Assembly: GCA_039714435.1 (NCBI GenBank)
Contig: JBDLJJ010000007.1
Coordinates: forward strand, 1-48,876
Length of the DNA: 48,876 nt
DNA from: JAZDDE01 sp039714435
GTDB taxonomy: Bacteria; Gemmatimonadota; Gemmatimonadetes; Palauibacterales; Palauibacteraceae
Direction: 5' to 3'
Shown: positions 24,395-32,584 of the stretch, piece after piece
How the letters are laid out: each line of letters begins with the position of its first letter
How positions within the stretch are numbered: position 1 is the first letter of the stretch
The notes under the pieces: model-generated
Database searches by the model: none
The model's input: only the letters and a program-made list of their open reading frames with translations
Told to the model about the DNA's origin: nothing
Program-made: the position numbers and the translations under genes

Positions 24395-26260
24395 ATGCGG
24401 CCGCGACTACGTGGCGCCGGCGGAGCGGCGTTCGCCGCAGCCGTGGCGGCCGTTCTGTCTGGCTGCGCGGCCACCACGGCGCAGGCACCGAGCGTATCCG
24501 ATTCGGGCCTCAGGCGTTCTTCCGAGCTCGCGCTCACGCGTGACGTGCATGCCATCACAGTGGCGGACGAGACCGGAACGGCCTACCCCTTCGCCTGGCT
24601 GGGCGGCCTCAATCTGCCCAGGCCCCAGGCCGTGGACATCGATGGGGACGGCGATCTGGACCTGTTCGCCCAGGAGGCGTCGGATCAGCTCATGTTCTTC
24701 GAGAACATCGGCTCGCCCGAGGGCGGCGGGCTGCAGTGGCGCACGGACAGCTTTCAGAATCTTTCCGTCGGCGAATGGTACCGGTTCGCTGACATGGATG
24801 GTGACGGTGACCTAGACCTGCTCGCCGAGCAGCCGTTCAGCTTCGTCCGCTACTACCGAAACGAGGGCACGTCCCAGGAGCCTCGCTTCGCTCTGGCAAC
24901 CGATACCCTGCGGGATGTGGCCGGCCAGCCCATTTTTTCAGACCGGCAGAATATCCCTAACGTTACGGATATCGACTGTGACGGCCTCCTGGATCTGTTC
25001 ATCGGCAGGCTCACCGGAACTGTTTCCCGGTATGAGGAGGTCAACCGGGACGCAGACGAGATCCCCCGCTTTCGGCTAGTCACTGAACGATTTCAGAACA
25101 TCGAAATCGTGGCTCAGATCGGAAGCCTCCATGGGGCCAACACGCTGGCCCTGGAGGACATCGATGATGACGGCGACATGGATATCTTTTGGGGTGACTT
25201 CTTCGAGCCCGGCCTGCTTCTTCTGGAGAACGGCGGCAGCTGCCAGAGCCCGGCATTCGATGGCCAGCCTCAGAAATTTCCGCCCAACGATCCACTGAGC
25301 ACAAGCGGCTACAACGCTCCGTCGTTCGGGGATGCGGATGGCGACGGCGATCTGGATATGCTCGTTGGAGTGCTGGGAGGGGCCTTCAATCCCAACCTGA
25401 CGACGGTAGACAATCTGCTCGTCTTCGAGCAAACGGAGCCGGGCGTGTTCGAGCAGACAACGGGCCAACTCCTCCGCAGCCTGGACGTCGGCAGTGAAAG
25501 CGCGCCGGTGCTGACAGACCTGGATGGTGACGGAGACCTTGATCTTCTAGTGTCGAACAAGATCGATCCGGGCAACCTGGAGAGCGGTTTCATCTACCAT
25601 TTTGAGAATATCGGCAGCGCGGGCACGCCGTCATTCCGTCTACTGGGTAAGCTGGCCCCGTTCGAAGGGTCGTTTCACCCGGTGCCCGCGTTCGGCGACC
25701 TGGACGGCGACGGCGACCTGGACGCGATGGTGGGCAGCTGGCGTAAAGGTGTTCGCTTCTACCGCAACGCGGGTACGGCGGCAGCTGCGGAGTTCGTTCT
25801 GGATTCCGCTCTCAGCGTGGAGCTTACGAGGGGCTCCAACTCGGTTCCGGCCCTGGCCGACATCGACGGCGATGGCGACCTGGATCTGTTCGCGGGCGAA
25901 TCTTCGGGCGACCTCAATTTCTGGCGCAATACTGGCGCGCCCGAGGCTCCGCAGTTCACCCTGGAGTCAGACAAGTACGAAGGAATGGACGCGGGCAGAA
26001 GAAGCTTTCCGGCGCTCGTCGACCTGGACGGTGACGGTGACCTGGACCTCGCCCTGGGCAGCGAAAAGAGCGGTATTGTCTACTACCGAAACGACGGGGA
26101 TGAGAATACGCCGGTTTGGGTGCGGGACGAGTCGTTCGCCCCGGCGGTGCCCAGTTTCGCGGCCCCCGCCTTCGCTGACATCGATGCGGACGGAGACCTG
26201 GATTTCCTGAGCGGCGGGATCGGTGGCGGCGTGATGTTCTGGCGAAACGGTACCAACTAG
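24395..26260 (+). CDS. FG-GAP/VCBS repeat lipoprotein
   Basis: The 621-residue product has a lipobox VLSGC (Cys24) and then about ten repeats of a Ca2+-binding loop of the form DxDGDGDLDL (for example VDIDGDGDLDLF, ADMDGDGDLDLL, GDADGDGDLDML). Each is followed by a strand set such as RYYRNEG or YHFENIGS. This is the FG-GAP/VCBS propeller, here probably two propellers in tandem. The spacing of about 55 residues is regular; two loops are weaker (TDIDCDGLLDLF and EDIDDDGDMDIF). ATG 24395 follows directly after the TAG of the YncE-like gene. The protein is expected on the cell surface or in the periplasm and needs Ca2+ for folding. Function is unknown. Confidence 0.85.
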   Translation: MRPRLRGAGGAAFAAAVAAVLSGCAATTAQAPSVSDSGLRRSSELALTRDVHAITVADETGTAYPFAWLGGLNLPRPQAVDIDGDGDLDLFAQEASDQLMFFENIGSPEGGGLQWRTDSFQNLSVGEWYRFADMDGDGDLDLLAEQPFSFVRYYRNEGTSQEPRFALATDTLRDVAGQPIFSDRQNIPNVTDIDCDGLLDLFIGRLTGTVSRYEEVNRDADEIPRFRLVTERFQNIEIVAQIGSLHGANTLALEDIDDDGDMDIFWGDFFEPGLLLLENGGSCQSPAFDGQPQKFPPNDPLSTSGYNAPSFGDADGDGDLDMLVGVLGGAFNPNLTTVDNLLVFEQTEPGVFEQTTGQLLRSLDVGSESAPVLTDLDGDGDLDLLVSNKIDPGNLESGFIYHFENIGSAGTPSFRLLGKLAPFEGSFHPVPAFGDLDGDGDLDAMVGSWRKGVRFYRNAGTAAAAEFVLDSALSVELTRGSNSVPALADIDGDGDLDLFAGESSGDLNFWRNTGAPEAPQFTLESDKYEGMDAGRRSFPALVDLDGDGDLDLALGSEKSGIVYYRNDGDENTPVWVRDESFAPAVPSFAAPAFADIDADGDLDFLSGGIGGGVMFWRNGTN

Positions 26261-26297
26261 GGCGGGGCGGGGTCGGGCAGGGCAGGTAGAAGAGGGG

Positions 26298-26804
26298 CTA
26301 GCCGCCCGTAGAAGCAGTCTCTTCCCGCCGTTCGAGCAGCTTGCCGTACACAAAGCCGATCTGCGTAGCCTCTTCCTGACCAGTCAGTTCAGGCTGGTAG
26401 ACCACAAACCATCCGTTGGAGCCTGGTTCGACCCGAACGCTGTCACCCGGTGCCAGCTTACCTACGATCTCGCTGGCCGTATTGGCCGCCGCCCTGATTC
26501 GCGAGGTGGTGCGCGCGTAGCGAATCTCGCCCCAGGGTTCTGGCTTATCGAGGCCCGGCAGGGCGCCAAAAATCGGCAGAACCTCCGGCGCCGCCATGCC
26601 CAGCATGACCGTGCCGAACGCGGCCACGAAAAAGAACAGCAGGATCAGCGGAAGGTCTCCGCGGCGGCGTCCCCGTGGAGCCTGTGTATTTCCAGCGGCG
26701 GATCTCTGCGCTGCCGACGGCACGCCGGCACTATCACAGTCGCCGCAGTAGCGGCGTCCTCGAAGCGCATCTTTTCCGCAAAGTGGGCATGGCGTCTTAG
26801 CCAG
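26298..26804 (-). CDS. Zinc-ribbon, single-TM, SH3 domain protein with a probable CTG start
   Basis: The frame from GTG 26723 encodes a TM segment and an SH3-like domain, but it is open further upstream. There it encodes a perfect zinc ribbon, TPCPLCGKDALRGRRYCGDCD (cysteines 6, 9, 20 and 23 counted from CTG). The upstream part has no ATG, GTG or TTG and is closed by TAA. CTG 26804 has GGAGG (26813-26817) exactly eight bases before it, so it is taken as the start, giving 168 residues. Order: ribbon 5-24, basic linker, TM 51-75, SH3 about 95-165 (RTTSRIRAAANTASEIVGKLAPGDSV). The ribbon would be cytoplasmic and the SH3 domain periplasmic, where such domains often bind peptidoglycan. Function is unknown. 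Confidence 0.7.
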   Translation of the reverse strand: MAKTPCPLCGKDALRGRRYCGDCDSAGVPSAAQRSAAGNTQAPRGRRRGDLPLILLFFFVAAFGTVMLGMAAPEVLPIFGALPGLDKPEPWGEIRYARTTSRIRAAANTASEIVGKLAPGDSVRVEPGSNGWFVVYQPELTGQEEATQIGFVYGKLLERREETASTGG

Positions 26805-26812
26805 CGACGTAT

Positions 26813-26817
26813 CCTCC
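26813..26817 (-). promoter_or_regulatory. Ribosome binding site that supports the CTG start
   Basis: GGAGG on the minus strand with an 8-base gap to CTG 26804. It is the only strong Shine-Dalgarno sequence ahead of the open frame, and it lies 26 codons or more upstream of the GTG that a standard gene caller would choose. Confidence 0.5.
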
Positions 26818-26901
26818 GTCAGATTCTGAAAGGCGCAATTCTCTTACATCTGGCGCTCAAACTGTGCAGAAGACGTGCCGCGGCGAAGCCTGTACTAGCC
26901 G

Positions 26902-26946
26902 TCCATGTCATGGATGTGCTAACCGTAGCAATTAACAATGGTTAGC
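26902..26946. repeat. Two inverted repeats in the gap between phoU and the zinc-ribbon gene
   Basis: TCCATG-T-CATGGA (26902-26914) and GCTAACC (26918-26924) paired with GGTTAGC (26940-26946) lie side by side in an AT-richer patch. The 249-base gap 26805-27053 holds no gene that I can support. The repeats could be operators for the zinc-ribbon gene or a hairpin ending the phoU transcript, but there is no T-run. Confidence 0.35.
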
Positions 26947-27053
26947 GTTGATAGCCTGGCGGAATATCTAGACGCGGGCGGTGAAGCATGACCTGCAGGA
27001 CGCCGAAAATCGCCATAAATATTTCACGGAACACCTGCTCGAACGCGATTCGG

Positions 27054-27716
27054 CTACAGATTCTGCCCGGCTCCGTGGCGTACGGTCCTTCCGTGGACCA
27101 TGTACACGACATCCTCTCCGATATTGGTGGCCAGGTCAGCTATTCGCTCGATGTTTCTCGCGATCAGGAGCACCTGAAGACAGGCGGAAATATCATGCTC
27201 AGGCATGTGTGTCAGCATGATGCGGAATATGGAATCTTCCAGCGCGTCTACTCTGTCGTCCCGGGCACCGAGCTCGTTGGCTGTCTCGGCATCCAGCCGC
27301 ACGAAAGCGTCCAGCGCATCGCGCAGCATCTCGCGAGCCAGGTGCCCCATTTCTTCCAGTTCGGGAGGGATAGGAGGGTTGGACCCAGCCGAGCGAAGCC
27401 GCCGAATGCAGCCAGCGATATTACCGGCGTGGTCCCCGACCCGTTCCAGATCGCTGTTTATCTTGAGTATGGCAACCAGGACACGAAGGTCCGTAGCCAT
27501 GGGCTGATGTAGAGCCAACAGTTCGATACACGATTCCTCGACCTCTACCTCGGTCGCATCAACGTCCGCATCGTCCCCCAGGATGTCATCCGGAGTTTCA
27601 TCCGACTTGCCGAGCGCCAGAGCAACAGCACGCTCGACCAGTCCTTCGACATCGTAGGACATGGCGAGGAGCTTCTGCTTGAGCTCATCCAGCTGCTCAT
27701 GAAAACGCTGTGTCAT
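27054..27716 (-). CDS. phoU: Phosphate signalling complex protein PhoU
   Basis: The 220-residue helical protein has the two three-helix repeats of PhoU, each with its metal-binding motif: LERVGDHAGNIA in the first half and IERIADLATNIGEDVVYMVHG in the second. PhoU links the PstSCAB transporter to the PhoR kinase and holds PhoR in the phosphatase state when phosphate is plentiful. ATG 27716 lies 32 bases after the pstB stop. It is the last gene of the phosphate island on this strand. Length is close to the E. coli protein (about 240). Confidence 0.95.
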   Translation of the reverse strand: MTQRFHEQLDELKQKLLAMSYDVEGLVERAVALALGKSDETPDDILGDDADVDATEVEVEESCIELLALHQPMATDLRVLVAILKINSDLERVGDHAGNIAGCIRRLRSAGSNPPIPPELEEMGHLAREMLRDALDAFVRLDAETANELGARDDRVDALEDSIFRIMLTHMPEHDISACLQVLLIARNIERIADLATNIGEDVVYMVHGRTVRHGAGQNL

Positions 27717-27748
27717 CTATAGCTATCCATTGTTCGAACGCAGCGGTA

Positions 27749-28519
27749 TCAGCCGAACCGGCCAGTAACGTATTGCTCGGTACGCTCTTGTATGGGATTG
27801 GTAAAGATCTGATCTGTTTCGCCATACTCGATGAGTTCGCCTACATAGAGGAACGCCGTGCGATCGCTCACGCGGGCTGCCTGCTGCATGTTGTGCGTCA
27901 CGATTACGATCGTGTAATCCTCGCGCAGCTTGCGGATCAGGTCTTCGATGCGGACGGTTGCCAGAGGGTCAAGGGCGCTGGCTGGTTCGTCCATCAGCAG
28001 CACCTCGGGTTCGACCGCCAGCGCACGAGCGATACACAGTCGCTGTTGCTGGCCGCCCGACAGGCTGAGCGCGCTCTTGCCGAGCCGGTCCTTCACCTCA
28101 TCCCACAGAGCCGCTTGGCGCAGCGACTCCTCGACCCGCTCACTCAGATCTCCCCGAAATCCGTTGACCTTCAGGCCAAAGGCTACGTTGTCGTAGATAG
28201 ACTTGGGGAACGGATTGGGCTTCTGGAACACCATACCGATACGGCGCCGCACGTCTACCGGATCCAGAGACGGGTCATACAGGTCCTGGTCACCGAACAG
28301 CACCTGTCCCGTGACCAGGGCTGCCGGGATGAGGTCGTTCATGCGATTGAAGCAGCGCAGCAGTGTACTCTTTCCGCAGCCGGACGGGCCGATAAACGCT
28401 ACCACCTGATTTCGCGGGATAGCTAGAGAAACGGAGCGCACCGCGTGAGCGTCGCCGTAGTGGACGCTGAGATCCCGCGTCTCGAGAGCCATCTCAGTGC
28501 CAGCAAGAGTATCAGTCAT
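27749..28519 (-). CDS. pstB: Phosphate ABC transporter ATP-binding protein PstB
   Basis: The 256-residue product is a complete ABC ATPase: Walker A GPSGCGKST, PstB-typical RCFNRMNDLIP, Q-loop MVFQKPNPFPKSIYDNVAFG, signature LSGGQQQR, Walker B VLLMDEPASALDP, and the TEQYVTGRFG end. It powers high-affinity phosphate uptake through PstC and PstA at the inner membrane. ATG 28519 directly follows the pstA TAG, so translation is coupled. All catalytic residues are present. Confidence 0.97.
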   Translation of the reverse strand: MTDTLAGTEMALETRDLSVHYGDAHAVRSVSLAIPRNQVVAFIGPSGCGKSTLLRCFNRMNDLIPAALVTGQVLFGDQDLYDPSLDPVDVRRRIGMVFQKPNPFPKSIYDNVAFGLKVNGFRGDLSERVEESLRQAALWDEVKDRLGKSALSLSGGQQQRLCIARALAVEPEVLLMDEPASALDPLATVRIEDLIRKLREDYTIVIVTHNMQQAARVSDRTAFLYVGELIEYGETDQIFTNPIQERTEQYVTGRFG

Positions 28520-29386
28520 CTATAGTCGCTTGCGCAGTCTCTGCCGTAAGAAAATGGCGGTGCCGTTCATAAGGAAAAGGGACGCCAGCAGTACGATGAT
28601 GGCGGCGGCGGCCAGTTCATGAAAGTCGGCCTTGGGCTGCGCCGCCCAGTTAAAAACCTGGATCGGCAAAACCGTGAACGGGGACAGAGGGCTCGTGGGC
28701 GGAAAGGCAATGAAAGTCAGCGCGCCGATCATGATCAGCGGCGCAGTTTCCCCGATAGCGCGGGACAGGGCCAGGATCGTACCGGTCAGGATGCCGGGGA
28801 GGGCCACCGGAACCACTTGGTGCCGAATCGTTTGCCAGCGGGTCGCCCCCAGGCCGTAGGAGGCTTCGCGCAGCGACCTCGGCACGGCTCGGATGGCCTC
28901 CTGCGAGGAGATAATGACGATCGGGAGTACGAGAAGGGCCAGGGTCAGGGCGCCCGCGATGACGCTGCGGCCGAAACCGAGAAACCTGACAAAAACGGCG
29001 AGTCCCAGGATTCCGTACACGACCGAGGGCACCCCGGCCAGATTGGCGATGTTGGTCTGAATGAGCCGGGTAAGCCAGGAGCGCGGCGCGTACTCCTCCA
29101 GGTAGATGGCGGAACCGACTCCGAGCGGAAGAACGAAGGCCGCGGTGAGGCCCATGATCCACAGCGTGCCCAGAATCGCTGACCGGACACCGGCTCGCTC
29201 AGGAAACCGAGACGGATACCTGGTCAGAAAGTCGAGCGAGAGCCACTTGACGCCGTCCGTAGTGACGTCAATGAGCAGCACGGCCAGAAAGCCGAGGCTC
29301 AAGAACGCCGCCGCGGCGCACGCGGCCTTGAATATTTTCCCCGTTCGGCGCCGCGCCTGCGCCCGCGTGTCGAACCCCGGGCTCAT
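28520..29386 (-). CDS. pstA: Phosphate ABC transporter permease PstA
   Basis: The 288-residue product has six membrane segments and the binding-protein-dependent permease loop EASYGLGATRWQTIRHQVVPVALPGILTGTILALSRAIGETAPLI, which docks on PstB. GVGSAIYLEEYA near residue 90 is also typical of PstA. With PstC it forms the phosphate channel. The ATG overlaps the pstC stop as ATGA, and the stop abuts pstB. Length is close to the family norm. Confidence 0.95.
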   Translation of the reverse strand: MSPGFDTRAQARRRTGKIFKAACAAAAFLSLGFLAVLLIDVTTDGVKWLSLDFLTRYPSRFPERAGVRSAILGTLWIMGLTAAFVLPLGVGSAIYLEEYAPRSWLTRLIQTNIANLAGVPSVVYGILGLAVFVRFLGFGRSVIAGALTLALLVLPIVIISSQEAIRAVPRSLREASYGLGATRWQTIRHQVVPVALPGILTGTILALSRAIGETAPLIMIGALTFIAFPPTSPLSPFTVLPIQVFNWAAQPKADFHELAAAAIIVLLASLFLMNGTAIFLRQRLRKRL

Positions 29387-30282
29387 TCGTACTCCTCTCT
29401 GAATCGAGCCGTGATCCTCTGGCTGACCAGATTCATTCCGAGCGTGATAACGAAGAGTACGAGTCCCACCGCGAAGATGGTCTTGTATTCGAGGGAGCCG
29501 TGCGGAGTCTCGCCCAGACTGACCTGGACGATGTATGCGGTCATCGTCTGGATGCTCTCCAGAAAACTGATGGTCATCTGCGGTGTCGCGCCCGCGGCCA
29601 GTGTGACGGCCATCGTCTCTCCGATAGCCCTGGAGATGGCCAGAATGAACGCCGCTGCGATGCCGGAAAAGGCCGACGGGATAACTACCCTGGTCGTGAC
29701 CTCGAATGGCGTCGCCCCGAGACCGTAGGCAGCCTCGCGCAGGGCCCGTGGCACCGCGCCGAGGGCATCATCGGAAAGAGACGACACCATGGGGATAGTC
29801 ATGATACCTACAACGATGGCGGCGCTGGCCGCATTGAAAATACCGGTGTCCGGAAGAACAGCTCGAAGAATCGGAGTAATGAACATCAGAGCGAAGTATC
29901 CGTATACTACCGTCGGGATGCCGGCCAGAATTTCGAGCGCCGGCTTGAGCCCCTTACGCATGCCCTCGGAGGCGTACTCGCTCAGATAGATCGCGCTGCC
30001 CAGACCCAAGGGGAGCGCGACCAGCGCGGAGCCGGCAGCGATGAGGAGAGTTCCGTTCAGCAGCGGCAGGATCCCGAACGCCTGGTCGCTGAACAGCGGG
30101 GCCCAGCGGGTCCCCGTGAGGAATTCGGCTAGCGGCACCGCGGCGAAGAACCCGGCGGACTCCGTGACCAACACGACCACTATTCCTACCGTGGTCAGAA
30201 CGGTGACGAGCCCGCAAAAAAGCAGGCCCGCCCCGATCAACCGCTCTGACCAGATCCGCTTTCTGGAAGCGGACGATATCAT
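29383..30282 (-). CDS. pstC: Phosphate ABC transporter permease PstC
   Basis: The 299-residue product has six membrane segments, the PstC-type stretch FLTGTRWAPLFSDQAFGILPLLNGTLLIA, and the permease loop EAAYGLGATPFEVTTRVVIPSAFSGIAAAFILAISRAIGETMAVTLAAG. It pairs with PstA. ATG 30282 lies 18 bases after the pstS stop with no hairpin between, so binding protein and permeases are expected at similar transcript levels. This differs from many operons, where pstS is separated by a stem-loop. Confidence 0.95.
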   Translation of the reverse strand: MISSASRKRIWSERLIGAGLLFCGLVTVLTTVGIVVVLVTESAGFFAAVPLAEFLTGTRWAPLFSDQAFGILPLLNGTLLIAAGSALVALPLGLGSAIYLSEYASEGMRKGLKPALEILAGIPTVVYGYFALMFITPILRAVLPDTGIFNAASAAIVVGIMTIPMVSSLSDDALGAVPRALREAAYGLGATPFEVTTRVVIPSAFSGIAAAFILAISRAIGETMAVTLAAGATPQMTISFLESIQTMTAYIVQVSLGETPHGSLEYKTIFAVGLVLFVITLGMNLVSQRITARFREEYE

Positions 30283-30300
30283 ACCTAACTGGCGTCTGTT

Positions 30301-31221
30301 CTAGTTAGCGGCAAGGCGCCGTACAATCGCCGCATACTCGTCGGCCGCGAGAGGTACGTAGCCCACCTCCGGAACGAGTTCCGTCGCGCTGGCAAGGTAG
30401 AAATCGACGAAGGCTCGAACCTCCGCCTTGGCCAGCGAGTTGGCCGCAACGTAAACGAACATCGGCCGCGAAAGGGGAGCGTACGTACCGTTTTCGATCG
30501 TCTCGCGAGTCGGGCTGACGCAGCCATTGCCTGCATCGACGGCAACCGACCTCAGCTTGTCGCTATTCTCCTCATAGTAGGCGAATCCGAAGTATCCGAG
30601 AGCTGTATCGTCGCCCTGCACTCCGATAACGAGGACGTTGTCATCCGCGCTCGCCGTGTAGTCAGGCCTGCTTGCACCGCCCTCGCCCACGATCGCCTCG
30701 GTGAAATAGTCGAACGTGCCGGAGTCCGTGTCGGGTCCGTACAGCTTCAGCTCCTCGGCTGGCCACCCGCTCCGAATATCGCCCCACGTCTGGATTGAAC
30801 TCTCGGGCTGCCAGGTTCGCTTCAGTTCATCTGTCGTCATGCACATGGCCCAGTCGTTGCTCGGGTTGGCCACCACCGTCAGGCCGTCCCAGGCGACGCG
30901 AAGTTCGATCGGTTCGATCCCGTTCTCCATGCACCGTTGAAGTTCGGATTCCTTGATCGGCCTGGACGCGTCGCTGATGTCCGTTTCGCCGGCGCAGAAC
31001 TTTTTAAATCCGCCACCGGTGCCTGAAATGCCAACCGTGACCTGAACACCCGAGTTCGCGATCTGGAACTCCTCGGCCATGGCCTGCGAGATAGGAAACA
31101 CAGTGCTTGATCCGTCGATCGCGATCAGGCCGCTGAGTCCGTCTCCGGTTTCGGCACCGCCGCAGGCTGCGAACAGCAGCGCGCCCAGCGCCGCAGCCAC
31201 GTTTCTCGTCATCATTTTCAT
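30301..31221 (-). CDS. pstS: Phosphate-binding lipoprotein PstS
   Basis: The 306-residue product has a lipobox LLFAAC (Cys20) and the phosphate-binding stretches IDGSSTVFPI, GTGGGFKKFCAGETDISDASRPI and GPDTDSGTFDYF. The Ser and Arg/Asp ligands typical of PstS are present. Lipid anchoring is unusual for proteobacterial PstS but common elsewhere. It delivers phosphate to PstCA in the periplasm. ATG 31221 has GAGG eight to ten bases upstream. A 71-base gap with a tandem repeat separates it from the porin gene. Confidence 0.95.
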   Translation of the reverse strand: MKMMTRNVAAALGALLFAACGGAETGDGLSGLIAIDGSSTVFPISQAMAEEFQIANSGVQVTVGISGTGGGFKKFCAGETDISDASRPIKESELQRCMENGIEPIELRVAWDGLTVVANPSNDWAMCMTTDELKRTWQPESSIQTWGDIRSGWPAEELKLYGPDTDSGTFDYFTEAIVGEGGASRPDYTASADDNVLVIGVQGDDTALGYFGFAYYEENSDKLRSVAVDAGNGCVSPTRETIENGTYAPLSRPMFVYVAANSLAKAEVRAFVDFYLASATELVPEVGYVPLAADEYAAIVRRLAAN

Positions 31222-31266
31222 CTATTCGTACCTCGTGTTGTGTATTATGAGCTCTAGCCCGAGTGC

Positions 31267-31292
31267 CTAACCGGACCCTCTAACCGGAGCCT
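31267..31292. repeat. Tandem 13-base repeat between the porin gene and pstS
   Basis: CTAACCGGACCCT (31267-31279) is followed immediately by CTAACCGGAGCCT (31280-31292), two copies differing at one base. The array begins directly after the porin stop codon on the minus strand, in the only gap of the porin-pstSCAB-phoU run longer than 35 bases. It could be a regulator site or a slippage product. Confidence 0.6.
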
Positions 31293-32453
31293 CTAGTAGT
31301 AAAACTGGTACTGCGCCTTGAACGAATTCACGTTGCGCCGGTCGCCCTGTAGAATCAGGAAGTCCCAGTTGAGGGCGATCTTCTGCCTGGACGTAAAGAA
31401 GAACTGCACTCCTGGCGTCACTCCCCATGCCCCGTCGTCGTCCACATCCCGGTTGGGGTCGGCGAAGCTCACGCGCAGAACAGGCTCGATGGCCGAAAAC
31501 ACGCGGCTATCAGCTATCGGCACTTTGACGGAGCCGACCACCTGTGTCGCCCAAGCCGAGGCAAAATCATCACCAGCGGCCAGGTCCAGGCTTCCGCCGG
31601 CCTGGTTCTGGAGCGGGCTGTCGCCCAGGAGGATGCCGGCCTGCAGGTGAGGGCCGCCGCTGAAGTCTCCGAACTGAGCGTAAAGTTCGAGATCCGCATA
31701 CGTGCTCCCGTCGCGGGCTCCCGAAATAGCCAGGAACGGAGCCTCAGTGAGGGCTCCGGCCACGGCCAGCTTGAGCGGCATATTTCCGGCCTCGAGCGAC
31801 ACCTGAGCGCGCCCGACCAGCTGCTTCCCGTCCGCGTCAGCCCCGTTGTCGCCGGCTCCGTTTCCGTTGAACGTTCCGATCCAGTATTCGAACCGGCCGC
31901 TCTCGCTCTTTCCCGACAGCTGGACGCCCACGTTGTGGGCCGAGAGCTTGAACTTCTCAGTCAGTTCGTCGAATGAAAGAGCTGTTGAACTGGAGACGCC
32001 GGGGATGTCCATGTCGCGCTCGATCGTGCGAATCTGAGTCGAGCTGGTAAGCTGGAATCCGTCGAACGGCCTCTTGAACTGGCCGAATCTGAGCCTTGCC
32101 CCCCGGCTGAAGTTGAGCTGACCGTATGCGTCTTTCAGCGCGATCTCAGAGAACTCTGAGGAGCTCGGAGCGAAGTCAGGTGAAAACTTGCCCTCGACGA
32201 AGTCGTCGAACTTGATCCCGACTTCAAGCCGGGCGCGGCGAAGAAACCAGTCGACATTCGGTGCCTGTGAGGCGCACGGTGCGGCGACGGGGAATTCCGA
32301 GCAACTGGTTGTTCTGGCCTGCATCTGAACGCGTCCGCCGAGCGTGACCTTGGCCGCCTTAGATGAAAACTCGATTCCCTGAGCTTGCGCCGTGCCAGCC
32401 ATCATCAACACGGCCCCGGCTGCCAGGACAGCACCTGGGATCCATCTGCGCAT
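31293..32453 (-). CDS. OprP/OprO-like phosphate-selective porin
   Basis: The 386-residue product has a signal peptide cleaved near GTAQAQ. The barrel sequence is typical of the OprP/OprO family: KAAKVTLGGRVQMQAR at the start, RRARLEVGIKFDDFVEGKFSPDF, LRFGQFKRPFDGFQLTSS, and a C-terminal FKAQYQFYY with an aromatic end for BAM. OprP trimers pass phosphate or polyphosphate through the outer membrane. Its place between phoR and pstS, behind a Pho-box-like array, strongly suggests phosphate as the cargo. ATG 32453 has GGAGG at 32464-32468 with a 10-base gap; GTG 32462 lies too close to that site. Confidence 0.88.
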   Translation of the reverse strand: MRRWIPGAVLAAGAVLMMAGTAQAQGIEFSSKAAKVTLGGRVQMQARTTSCSEFPVAAPCASQAPNVDWFLRRARLEVGIKFDDFVEGKFSPDFAPSSSEFSEIALKDAYGQLNFSRGARLRFGQFKRPFDGFQLTSSTQIRTIERDMDIPGVSSSTALSFDELTEKFKLSAHNVGVQLSGKSESGRFEYWIGTFNGNGAGDNGADADGKQLVGRAQVSLEAGNMPLKLAVAGALTEAPFLAISGARDGSTYADLELYAQFGDFSGGPHLQAGILLGDSPLQNQAGGSLDLAAGDDFASAWATQVVGSVKVPIADSRVFSAIEPVLRVSFADPNRDVDDDGAWGVTPGVQFFFTSRQKIALNWDFLILQGDRRNVNSFKAQYQFYY

Positions 32454-32530
32454 GTAGTTCACTCCTCCGTATTCGTGGTCGGCCAGTCCGTGGCCGGGGT
32501 AAGTCTACACAGCCAAAGTGGGCCGGCATT

Positions 32531-32570
32531 GTCTACACGATGTATGGGTTGTGTAACGGCTGAGTAACAG
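32531..32570 (-). promoter_or_regulatory. Pho-box-like array upstream of the porin-pst operon
   Basis: Read on the minus strand, the 123-base gap between phoR and the porin holds CTGTTAC, CCGTTAC, CCCATAC and TGTAGAC. They start exactly 11 bases apart, with 4-base spacers (plus-strand positions 32564-32570, 32553-32559, 32542-32548 and 32531-32537). PhoB dimers bind direct repeats of 7 bases with 11-base periodicity, so this fits a double Pho box. phoB and phoR are the next genes upstream. Confidence 0.6.
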
Positions 32571-32584
32571 CTGTCGAGGGCGCG

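Noticed and set aside
26981..27220. Plus-strand ORF starting in the gap after phoU
   Set aside because: Most of it is antisense to phoU; the short intergenic part shows no family and no good RBS.
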